Source: Sphaerolaimus hirsutus
Taxonomy: Eukaryota; Nematoda; Chromadorea; Monhysterida; Sphaerolaimidae
Length of the DNA: 64,000 bases
Direction of reading: 5' to 3'
NCBI GenBank assembly: GCA_964036195.1
Contig: OZ038452.1
Coordinates: 10,410,704 to 10,474,703, forward strand
In this document: positions 25,601 to 37,600 of the stretch, one piece after another
Numbering within the stretch: the first letter of the stretch is position 1
How the letters are laid out: each line of letters starts with the position of its first letter
The notes under the pieces: model-generated
The model's input: only the letters and a program-made list of their open reading frames with translations
Told to the model about the DNA's origin: nothing
Database searches by the model: none
Translations under genes and position numbers: made by a program

Positions 25601-28600
25601 GTGCATGGATTGAACAAATGCGCAATGACAATAGATGATAGTATCCGCCACTGGTTTCCCGCCCTTGCCCTTTCGTGGCAAAAGGGCAGGAAAACACTGG
25701 TGCATAATACACTATGGGATATTCTTCTGATGGTTTCTGAGAACAAACACCATTTTTCGCAGTTATGGCGGCGGGAACCAGCAGGGAGGTGGTCGAGGTG
25801 CATACAGACGCGGGGAATTTTCCCAATATCGAGGCGTGGGCGGCGGGCGCGGCCACCCATACGGCGACTCTCGGCGCTAGCTCATCACGCCAGCAGCATT
25901 GGTATGTTGCTAGGACTGCTTGCGATAGGGGGATTCTGGATTTTACAACTGCACTTAGCAAAACCACAAAAAACGCTTGGATCAGAAAGGGGTTGGCGTA
26001 AGATGGGATATCTGTTACGGGGTAATTACTATGTAATATCACTGTGCAGAGTGGCTATCGGGCGGAGTGCGGAGGCACGTGTGACATGGAGTAGGCGGTT
26101 GACAAAAATGTGGCGGCAGTTCTCATCTGGCGTTTGTGATATTAGGGAACGGATAGGGGTATGTCTCTCAATATTATGGGTGATATGGAAAAGGGCACTT
26201 TACACGTACCGTGGTAGGTCCCAAAAAAACCATATTCTAAGACCAACAATGTTGACAAATCACACCAACCAACAACACAGCACAGACACAGTAGGAATGC
26301 AATCAGGTGAGGACACCGTTGCTCATGGTCCGAGAACTAAAAAACAGAGGGCTATAGGCAGGATAACGGGGATCCTACGGAAAAAGAAACCGGACGTGAA
26401 GCTAGGCAACAATAACAAAGAACTGAAAAACAAAAAGGGGGTGACATGACAAAACGTGAGATCGGCGAGAAATAAGCACGAACAAATACGAGAAATGCTG
26501 AGAAGTGAACGCTGTGATATTGTCATTTTGGGAGAAGCTAATGTAAGAACGCGACTTGAGACAACGGAGATGTCTGGGTATGATCTCACACTCATACCCA
26601 AGCCCGAAAACAACAACGGGGGTTTCCTTGTATACATAAAGAGATCTATCTCGGCATACATGCAGGGATCCATCACAGAGGGGGGCTTAGAGAGTAATAC
26701 AGTTTCAATGACAATATCAACACTGGCAGGGAAAGTGGATATTGTAGGACTGTATTTACTAGATCAAGGGAGGCTACAAAGAGACAAAGAGCAAAAGGAA
26801 TCAAATGCCAAAATCCTGGAGGCAATATCAGAGCAAATAATAGGCAACCGAAGCTCGGGTAGAGATACCATTGTTGTTGGTGATTTCACTGCGTTGCTAG
26901 GACCTGAACTATTAGGAAGAGGTAGGTGCAGTGAGACTGTTAACAGCACCGGGAGATTAGTGAAAGGATGGCTGGGCGCTAGACATGTCGGTTCTAGATG
27001 ACGCTAACAGACAATGGTGGACCTTTGGAGTCAGGCAGGATGAAAACAAGGCTCAATTACTGCATGATCGATAATCAGGCCACGACAGTGTCTGCAGATA
27101 TGAAAAATCTTGGACATGGGTGAAGTCCCCTGATATCGGATCATAGTGCACTGGACATCGATATCAAGATAGAATCAAGCGGTGGGGTATTAAGGGAGAA
27201 TCAAAGGCAGTCACGAAGGTGGTCTGTCAGGAGAAAAGATAAATCGACCAAATTTCTATCAGAGATCGAGAAAATTCTGGAACACAAAACAGCTCCGGAC
27301 AGCTGCTCTGCCCTGCTTGATTTCCTGCAGCAATGGGCGTAGCAGTGGTTCGGAGTAAGGCACGGAAACATGAAAGAGTCGAAGCACATCAAACAGATAA
27401 GAGAGACAAAATGGATTTTGACCAGGAAACGCAGAGCGCTGCACGAGGGGAGATTAGGGTTGACTGTAGGGCTCGAAACTCAATTTTTTTTAACTCGAGT
27501 TTGAGTCGCAACCCCAAATTTTTTCCGGTCGAGTCGGCGAGTCGAGTCAGCTGAGCCAGTGAAAGGTCGAGTCGAGTCAGGGAAAAATCTCAAGTCTCGA
27601 GTCGAGTTGGATGCGTTACTTTTTGGTATGACCCTTGCAGTAATTTTTGATACTGGTTTCTCTACCAATGTTTTCACACACACTTAATGAAGTCTAAATG
27701 CCAACAGTTCATTTAAATATCAAGATAAAGCAAAAACAGAACTTTTTATCACTCATGTTTAGGGTGTCAACTTTCCGTTTTCCGTTTTCCGTTTCCGCTT
27801 TCCGCAGGCAAATTTTTTTTCCGTTTCCGTTTCCGTTTTCCGGCTGCTAATTTTTTTTCCGTTTCCGTTTCCGTTTTTCCGGTTCATTTTCCATTTTCCG
27901 GCAATTTTTTTCAATTTTTCCGCCTTTTTCCGTTTTCCGGTTCAATTGTCTGTTTTTCCAACTTTTTTCAACTTTCCAGCTCAATTTTCTGCTTTCTGTT
28001 TCAGCCAAACTCGTAAAAATGCATAGAGGTTCTCAATGAAGTGAATTGTTCCTATTTCTAGTGAGATTTCTGCAAATTTTTTAATTCAGGATAAATTTCT
28101 GCAAATTTTTTTCCGTTTCCGGCAAAATTTCAGCAAATTTTTTCCGTTTCCGGCATAATTTCAGCAAATTTTTCCGTTTCCGTTTCCGTTTTCCGGCCTT
28201 CCATTTTTCCGTTTTCCGTTTTCCGGCAAGTGCAAAATTTTTTCCGTTTCCGTTTCCGTTTTCCGGCATGTGCAAAAATTTTTCCGTTTCCGTTTCCGTT
28301 TTCCGCCAAAAAGTTTTTGTTGACACCCTACTCATGTTGCTACAAATAAATTTGCAAATATAAAATCAGCCTAGGGATGGAAAATCTTTTACAACATTTT
28401 TTGGATGACTGTCAACATTGTGCAATGCATTTGAGGTGGTGTGTGTTTCGCATGTGGCGCTGCACATGCTAGTTTACTGCCAGATTTTGGTAAACTCATA
28501 AATTGGCTTTGAATGCATTTGAATTTACCATAATGATGTATCTGTCAACTGCAGTTGATGGCAGGTGTCTCGAATGGGGGGGGGGGGTTGGGGGGGTTAC

Positions 28601-31600
28601 CCCCCCCCCCCCAAACCGCCCAGCTATCTATCTATCCCGGAGGCCGCTCAGCTATCTATCTATCTATCTATCCCGGAGGCAAAATTTTGGGCTACTACCC
28701 CCTAAACCCCCCCCCCCCCCAAACCGCCCAGCTATCTATCTATCCCGGAGGCCACTCAGCTATCTACCTATCCCGGAGGCAAAATTTTGGGCTACTACCC
28801 CCTAACCCCCCCCCCAAAATCGCCCAGCTATCTACCTATCTGGAGCGATTTTTTAGAAACTATACCCCAATTTTCACTCAAAATCGCTATTTTTCACACC
28901 TATATATAGATTTTCACCTCCAAAATCACTAGTTCATGCATCTAACTGCCTATTTTCAGCTATTTTAAGTACTATATGCTCTTGTATACTCATTTTGAGC
29001 TATTTTACGCCTACTTTTAGCGATTTTTCTCCCTTTTCCTCTTTCTATGCCCTGAAAAAGCCTATATATCGAACCACCACAACCCCCCCCCCAACCCCCC
29101 CCAGAAAATTTTTCAGCTATCTATCCCTCCGGAGGAGCGATTTGCTATCTATCCAACCACTTGGAGGGTCAAAATTCAAGATACCCCTGGTTGATGGGGA
29201 TTAAGAATAACTCATTTCAGTAAACTCAAATGCGTTTTATCAAAGCTGATTAATGAGTTTACCAAAATCTGGCGCTAAACTAGCATGCACATGCACATTA
29301 TGTAGAATTGTATGGTAATAAGACATTTGAGTTTTAACACCATTCAATGCATATGCCAAGCCAATCCACAATATATAACGCATGTGGTGTGGAAATGCGC
29401 GCTCGCGCGCAAGATTTTTGAAAAATATGTTTAAAATTTCATATAAAAATTGATATTTTAGGACATTATTCAATGGAAACCCTGACTCGAAATTTGCCAA
29501 AATTTCGAGTCAAGTCGGGCAAAAACCTCGAGTCTCGAGTTTGGGCCATATTTTTCCGGTCGAGGCAGACGAGTCCAGTCGGTACCCTGCTTTACCCTCG
29601 AGTCACAGGTCGAGTCGAGTCGAGTTGAGTCGAGTTCGAGCCCTAGTTGACTGAGTACAGAAATGCACAGAAAGCTGGATTGCAGAATATCAGACAGATC
29701 GAAAGATCTGCGAGAGAAGAACAGAAGGATAGGGTAATAGAGAATGAGCTGAAATACAGAATTGAAAACACAAATCTGTATAAGTTGGCAGCGAAACTAT
29801 GCGATTCAGATGTCAAATATCCTATGCTAAAGAATGGGTCAAGAGTGTGCAAGGACGACGAGGAATTAAAACAAGTGTTAGTGGATTTCTGGCAATGAAT
29901 ACAATCTCCAAATATAGAAAAAACCTGCTTCGACACAGACCACGGGATGAAAGGGGTAATAGATAGAAATCTATCTGAACAAATGGACATGGAAATATCA
30001 CAGCTCGAGACATTGGAGGCGTGCAGGAAAATGAAGCTGGGGAAGTCGGCAGGCACAACGGGGATATCACATGAGATGATATGAATGCCTGGGAGACACC
30101 TACTGGCAGCCCTGACAAATCAACTGAATCGGTGGTTCGACGGTCAGGAGGCTATCCCGAACAAAGTGAAAACATGCAAACTAGTCCTACTGCATAAAAA
30201 GGGATCGAAGTCAGATGTGAACAACTATCGGACGGTGGGAATTCAGTGCAATATACTCAAGCTATATTGCTCAATCTTGAATAAGCGGCTGATGAATGCA
30301 TTTGAAGTAAGCAATGCTTTTGGCGATATGCAGGCCGGTTTTAGAGCAAACAGAAGAACGATGGACAACCATGTGATACTACAGGGATGCCTAGCAGAGA
30401 CAAACAAACTGTCAGCCTGCTTCGTGGATGCAGTCAAAGCCTTCGATAGAGTGAACAGGGATCGCTTGTGGGTCAAACTGAGGGACTATGGGTACGGCAA
30501 GAAGCTATGTACGGCTGTAAAAGGCACGTACACAGGTCAGCAATGCTATTTACAATACAATGATGTTAGCACAGAAAACTTAGACTATCCACTAGGGGTA
30601 TGCCAGGGGTGCTGCCTAAGTCCGACGCTATACGTCCTGTATATGGCGGACTTACGGACCAAACTGGAACGGCTAGGGATAGGAGCAAAATTAGGGGGGA
30701 GAAAAATACCAGCAGGCTTCTTTGTGGATGACGTCGTACTGATGGCAAACACCAATCAAGATCTGCAATGCGTAATGGACACATTCACGGACTGGAGTTA
30801 CAAGTGGGGAGTTGGAATAAGTGAACAGAAAAGTATGGTGATGCACTTCAGAAGAAAAGCAGATCCATACAGGAACTGGGAATTGGGGATTGATCACGAT
30901 GGGAACCGACAAGTTATCAAAGAAAGTGATGAAACAAAATATTTGGGGATAAAGCTGAGTAGCGGACGAGACCCTTTTCAGGCGCAAAAAAACGGCTACA
31001 TGGACAAGCTCACAAAAGGTAGGTTCCTGGCTAAGGAAGTTGGAAAACACAGCAGACAGCAAATTTGGGCGTTGAACATGCTCTGGGGGGCATATGTTGC
31101 AAGTACAGTTATGTACGGCAGTGAAATAACGGGAATATCAAAAACAGCGCTGAAACAAATGACAGCCTTACAATTAGGGCTGTACCGACAATTGGGCAGG
31201 GTGGGGAGAAATATTTCAAATAAGCTGCTAGGGATGGATTGGGATATCAGAACGATGGAATGCTGGTATAAGTATAATGTGATCAGATATAATGATTATC
31301 TGGAATCGAACAAAGCTTCGGAGACAACCAAATTAGCAGCATAAATATGGGGCGTACAAAGTTAAAGGGGGAACGCGGGTTCAATGAGGAAAAACTCACC
31401 ACGGGGCTGTGCAACGGGAGCAAAGAGAGAGGTAGGGTTAGAAAACTCACAAAATTGTCACAAATATGAAATACTAACATAATGCAAACACTACGGCTGG
31501 GAAGTTGGTTTGAAATCTAGGACAACAGGACAATGAAGTGTGCAAAAAGAAAATCAAGTTTTAGAGGAGATAACACCACTAATACCAGAAACACTGCAAA

Positions 31601-34600
31601 CAAATGAACACGCTTGGTTCGGGGGAAGACATGGGTGGCTTCCGAAAATACAACAATTACACTTTAGGCACAACAAAACTAGGCAATGGATTAACTGTCC
31701 ATTATGCGAAGCACTAGGGTGGTCATTTTGGATGACACTTTCCCATTATTTGGGACAGTGCTAACATCCGACGGTGACACTCTGGCACAAAGCTTGGGTG
31801 AGGTCGCTTAGTGAAAACTGCTGCAGCCGACGGTGTGGAGAGGTGCTCTCCACACCCAAGGCAGCGGCGGCTTTGAATTCACGACAAAAACCCCATAATA
31901 TTGAGAGACAGATTCCTAGTAATGTGTTTGATGCCGCAGTGTGCCACAAAATGTGTATCCAAGCATTGGAACATCTGGAGATACTGTCTGGTGTCCTCGC
32001 TGGGGAGGCAGAACGCTGTGACGGTTTATCGTTCACGAGTGGGACGCCGAACCAGTGAGGATAAGCCAGCGGGTCTCAGCCACCACGGAAATGTACAAAG
32101 ATGTAAGAATATTCTGTAGATACACTTAGGAGGATACGAGTTTTGTGACACAATTCCATGATTTGATCAATGATGTTATGATGTGGTTGGAAACAGACAA
32201 TGACAGGTAAATTTAGGAGATCTCCTGTAAATGATGTTCAATGAGTGTGTATAAAGTCTGCAAACCGTGGAAATCGGATTTGTTTAGGCAAATTTTGGAA
32301 ACTTTGGATAGACTCAAACCAGCAATAATGCAAACAAATCAAGGAAAACAATCTTTTACAATACTTTGTGTGGACAGATGACCTTCTTTCCTTTTTTATG
32401 GACATTCCAAGTACACAAAATTCTGGTAAAGTAGTGAATGTATCGGAAAATGGAAAGAACAAAGGTTCAGGAGTTTGCGGACACGGTTCAATTTTCGTGT
32501 ATGATTCATCTCTTGTGAATGTATCTCACTTTTTACTTTTTCGTGTTTTAAAACATGCAATCGTTCTGTTAGTCAACGCTTTTTCTGAGCAGTTCAAACC
32601 CGGGTCGTGGGGTTCTAGAGTGTTTATTTCGGTGCTACTGGCAATGTTGTCTGCCGCGTTCCTTTCTTTTACTTAGGATGTTTTTAGACTCTTACAGTTT
32701 TCAACTTTCCTCTCCACCGTTCTCAAGTTCAATTTAAGTTACTTCAGATATCGCCTGGATGTTGGTAAACAAATGTTTATGCGTTGTACAAAACTCACCT
32801 GTGTAAGGCTGCAATTTAGGAGTAATCGATGGGTGTGCAATGTGTGTTGTTTATTTACTTGCATTAGACTCTAGAGGTCCGAGCCGAGTAAACTTTATTT
32901 GATTTGATTGATTAATGTGTCTTACACAGCCCCAGGCTTATGATACAGCACATGGTGGCCAGGACTGGCTTCCTAAGTGTCATGAACAACATGTGGCTGG
33001 TCCTGCACCACATTGTTGCACGAAGATTGCATTTATGGTGATCAGTGGAAATACCACTGTTCAAAGACAGCATTTCAGTAAAAGCGTGACCGACCTCTGC
33101 AGCATCTGCATGGAAATCATTTAATGCTAGTGCCCATTGAATTCAGGCAGCAATTATATGTTAAACATATACCAGGGGACAACTGGAAATGTGTCCTGTA
33201 TTTTGTGTAAATGGGCCAGACAGATGAAGAGGTCATTCCCAGAAAGTGTATATTTGTGGTTTTTCCAATCACAATCAAAATGTTTGCACTTATAAAGTTC
33301 TTAATATGTTTGAATGTCATGAAGTGGCTGATATCTGCAATTTAGGATGGTATAGTGTGAGGCAGCAGCAGTGTGGGGACAGCAGCGGGTAAAAATCACC
33401 CTGCAACCTATGTGCAGCTCTGAGCGAGCCATTAGTGATTTTTTTTCCATCAAAAAACTGCCAGCACAAGCGTATCCAATGCTTGTGTTGGCAGCATGCC
33501 AAAAATGGCAGCGCGCTTTCCCGCAGCAATATTCTGTGTGGGATTCCAAAATTTTCCAATTATATTGGCCAGAAAAAAAATCAGAAAAAATATATAGAAG
33601 GCTGTCACGGCTAACCAGGGGGGTGCTGGGGGTGCCATTTGGGGACAATGGAAAGAATTGTTGGCCCCACATTCACACAAAATTTTAGCTAGATTGGGCT
33701 GATCATTTGCACATGAGAATATTTCGAAAATTTATGTAGTCAATTTTCCATTTAAATTGTCCACCAGTTTATACCCCCCCCCCCCACCTTCCTACTGAAC
33801 CCCTGTCCCACATACTTACAAAGTGTGAAACGCTCCCAACGTACCCTTCTCTTATAACCTTATTTAAGCACTATTCCATGCCCAAATTAACTTGAAATCA
33901 CAAATGGTAAACAAAAGAAAATATGTGATGAGTCAAAATATAAATGGATTTTTTTGGCAGAAATCACCACTTATAAGTCTGTAACATTGGCTCCATAGCC
34001 ATTATTTTGCTATATGTAACATCACAAAGTACTGCCACAGGTCTGGTATAGATGTAAATTTATAAAAATGCTAATTCTATGCATTTTTCGCTGTCTGGTG
34101 GTGGCGCTTTTTTGGCGCTTTTTTAAATTGATTGATAGCGATTGATTGATTGATACCACCGATTGATAGCGCCAAGCGCTATGAGCGCCATGGCGCTTTT
34201 CGCAACAGCGACGCCAAGCGCCAAAAGCCCCATGGCGCTGTAGGTGGAAATATGACTAGCCAATCATGCGTAAAAACGTAACGACATTTTTGTGCAGACA
34301 CTCCGACGACTCGAAAACGACCATGTGCAACCGAATGACGGCCCGCGGTGCACAGGGAAGTCACAGTGAACGCGAGGTTCACTGTGCACTGCAATTCGCC
34401 AACTAGGCTGCAGCCCCAGGACGGTTGGCCTGAATGGAAACTACTGCGGCCATGAAATTAATCAAGTATTTTTCTTTCCGTTAATTACGTTATTATCCCC
34501 ATGTGATTTAAATTGTTTCACTTTTTCTTTTCTCTGCTTAATTAAATTGATTTTACCCGCATTTAAATTAAGTGATTACTTCCGTTTTTTTTGCTTAAAT

Positions 34601-37600
34601 GTACTTTTAGACAGATTATTCCATTTTTCATTTTTTTGATTAGTTTACATAGCTGGTCAAAAGGGTGTAGTGTCTGAGAATGGGTTAGAAAGGCTTTGAA
34701 ATTTCTTGCTAAGTTAAAGGTGTCCACTTTGTTAAACACCCCAGCGCCCCGACAGATAACATTCAGAAATTTCCCCGACCAAGTGCATTTTTATTTAGGA
34801 CTAGGTAAGGGGCGGCAGAGCGGCAAAACGGCAATTATTGTCGACATGCGACTGCAAGACACATGCAGAGCACAGTATGAAGTGAAGAGCACAGCAGTGC
34901 CAATTAATTATTCCTATCACCCAGGGTGATTGGTGAACTCAAAAGTGCTAGTGTCTTTGTAGCGTGTGTTCATGGCTGAAGTTCCAACCCCTTACCCGGC
35001 AATGAAACAACCTTTAATAAACCCCCGCAATGAGCATTCTTTCAGTGGCCTTGGTCGGGCGCGCTATAAAATATTTCACCTAAAGTGGCGCGGGGTGATA
35101 ACATAGTGTCACACCACCTGTTCTGAATTGTACCGTAACCGTTGAATAAAAGCCCAGTTTATGACACTCACCTCTGAGATATTTTAATTATATTTTAATT
35201 ACGCTAGATTAATCACAGTTATCTTTATTAATTAGTTCATTTTACTTTTGCATTTTGTCACTTTTCCCGTATTTACTTATATTTTCCCGCGCCTTGTACG
35301 TTATATTATTCGTTTTCAAGTGATCATTGCTTTTGCCTTATACTCTTTTAATTACGGTTAACTGTTGTGTCTCAAAAGTAGTATTCAGTGATGATATGGT
35401 AGATTTTTGGTGATTATAAAACGCGCTGATTTTACATTTTTTCACCCACTAGAGGCTTTACGACTCACTTGTGCTATTGTGAAATTGACTCTGACTAAAT
35501 TGCTAAATAAAGTTCCCGTGAAATTCAACTTGGTCACCCTGAAGCATACTAACTGCTTTGAATTTTAATTTGATTTTATTAATTACGGTTTTATCAACGA
35601 CTAATTGAAGTAAGACGCCGGCTGCAATTACAAAAGGGAGTGGTAAGTTGCCGTGTCCGTCCTCGGGAACTTGCCAGGACCCCAAGGGGTACTGGTGCTG
35701 TTCCTGATTTGCGTGTCAAATCCCCGTACCATTAAAACAACCATTTATTTAATTACGCACGCACTTAGCGCAAAGGGACCGGAATTTACAATTCTCCGCC
35801 GCAGCGACTGATGAGTGGCGTTTTTTGTGGTAAAAAACAGAAACTAGTAAAATTAGTAAAAACGTAAAATATCTGACAGTGCTTTTTGCTTTGGCGCTAG
35901 CGCCAGACGCCAGCGCCATGGCGCTTTTCCATCACTAGTCTGGGGCTCTACCCTGGACTCACCCCGGTTGGCGGTGGATATGGTATGGCATTGTCTCTGT
36001 CATAGCTAGTTGACAGTGCACTGTATTTTATAAGAACACTGTGAGCTGGCCAGATGGCTTTATCAAAAACCAACACCTACCCAAAAAGCCCAACAAAGTC
36101 TTCCTTCCCGACATCAAGAATATCGAATGCATTCTGCTCCAGCCACGTTTCATTTATTAGTGACTTATCGCCAATCGTTTCCCTGTGTGTGAGGAATTCC
36201 GTACTTGCTTGGAAATTAATACATACCGTAATTACTCGAATAATTCCACTGGGGAATATTTTTCGTCAGACTTTTTTGAATGCAGCCTTTTCGAGGGGGG
36301 AATTATTCGAGGGATGAATTATTCAAAAGGGGGGGGGGGCGGGGGGGGGGGGGTATTTTAGTAAATACGGTATTTATATGTTGCATCTTTGGGTGTGTCT
36401 GTGTTACTGATGTAAAAAGCGCCAGAACTTTGGCGCCAAGCGCCAATGGCGCCACAGCAAAATAGCGCCAAGCGCCAAAAGCGCCATGGCGCTTTTCTAG
36501 ATCAAGGCGCCAAGCGCCAATAGCGCCAGCGCCAAAAAAATTTGCTGCTCACATATGCAGTGCCATTTATTCGTTTTTTTTTCGCAGAGTATCAGTCAAT
36601 GACAGTCAAATTTTGTTCTATTTGTGGTGTTATTTTACAGTGGGAGTTTGGTCTAATGATGGCAAACCATCTGGGAGAAGTGCTTAGATTTTAAGGTGTT
36701 ATTAATGAAATTTTTTCAAAAATCGTTTTACAATTTTCAATATAAGTTTAAAGATTTTTGGGAGTACTTTTCGATTCCTCTGGGATATTGAATTTTCTAA
36801 TTTTGCTTTTCAGTTTTGAACAGATCGCGGCTAGACATTTGTGCGTCATTTTTCCCGCTACAAAAAGATCATGTCCAGGGTTGGTTTTATAAAAATTCAT
36901 TTTAGTAAAATTGTATAAAAATTGTATAAAAATTTTATTTTATTTTAATTTTATTTTTGTTTCATTTTATTTTATTTTATTTTATTCATTTAAGTCATTA
37001 ATAAAATAAAATGACACATTTTACAAAATTTTTACAAAAATTGTACAAAAATTTTACAAAAAATCAGAAACATGCATGCAAGGCCAGAAAAATGTTATAA
37101 TTAGACCTATACAAGAAAAACCTGTGACAAATTTTTCCCTTACTTTTCAAAAGTTGCATGCAGTATGTATTGTTAGCTAGCTGCAAGTGTAAAGTTACAA
37201 TTATTGATAAGAATGGTTAGCATTTTCAGTAGAAGGACTACTGGAGTGTGCTGGGCACATTTGTAAAATGTCACGCAGTGTCAATTGTCATGACAAATGT
37301 AAAGTAAAGTACCAATTATCATGCAAAATGTCAAGTGTCATGTAAAATTTCAAGCAAAGTGGCAATTGTCATGACAAATGTCATGCAAAGTGTAAATTGT
37401 GTATCCAAATCTTGTGTTTTTGTATCCATAGTATGTTTTATATCCAAATCTTATGTTTTTGTATCCAAATGTTCACATAAGATTTGGAGTCAACAACAAC
37501 ATAATTTGGATACAAAACATAAGATTTCGAAATAAAACATGAAATTTGAACACAATTTGCTCGACAATTGATACTTTAATTTTTACATGTCACAACAATT

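Larger units (their letters stand above)
27467..29645. mobile_element. TAGGGCTCGAA-family hAT-like element inside the LINE
   Basis: The ends are TAGGGCTCGAAACTC and GAGTTCGAGCCCTA, flanked by the 8-bp duplication GTTGACTG (27459-27466, 29646-29653). Removing it and one octamer restores the LINE frame (LGLTEYRNAQ). GAGTCGAGTCGAGT-type units occupy both ends. It contains a nested CCGTTTTCC element and a C-rich TATC tandem repeat. Confidence 0.95.
25436..32912 (+). mobile_element. APE-type LINE, full-length-like but dead
   Basis: Order: an upstream frame, an apurinic-type endonuclease, a linker interrupted by a hAT-like insertion (27467-29645), reverse transcriptase, and a C-terminal CCHC finger. 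Then comes a 3' region ending in TTTATTTGATTTGATTGATT (near 32893-32912), the kind of short repeat tail seen on several LINE clades. The 5' limit is uncertain. Five in-frame stops and at least one frameshift disable it. The exact clade cannot be assigned by eye. Confidence 0.8.
23828..35937. mobile_element. Giant 12.1-kb GCGCC-bounded hAT-like element
   Basis: The left end is TAGTGATGGAAAATGCGCC and the right end GGCGCTTTTCCATCACTA. Both are flanked by GTCTGGGG (23820-23827 and 35938-35945). Copy B has the empty site, GTCTGGGCTCTCCCCTGG, at 57485. GCGCC arrays lie at 23845-24000 and 34100-34238 plus 35879-35930; the right array is split by solo LTR 2. The interior holds a CCGTATT MITE, a complete but decayed LINE, two nested hAT-like elements and about 2 kb of unassigned sequence. 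No hAT transposase was recognised. The element lies within intron 5 of the channel gene and inserted after the duplication. It may have jumped large, or jumped small and grown by later insertions. Confidence 0.9.

Noticed and set aside
27770-28320. CCGTTTTCC arrays as interstitial telomere repeats
   Set aside because: The units vary, run between perfect TAGGGTGTCAAC terminal repeats and are flanked by an 8-bp duplication, so they belong to a transposon.
25436-30084. Stop-codon readthrough or TGA recoding in the LINE
   Set aside because: A TAG stop and at least one frameshift also occur, and TGG encodes Trp normally in the channel exons, so decay is the simpler explanation.
19962-35878. A single 16-kb LTR retrotransposon with two LTRs
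   Set aside because: The two LTRs have different flanking 4-bp duplications, and no gag or LTR-type pol lies between them. The second LTR sits inside a GCGCC array of an unrelated element.
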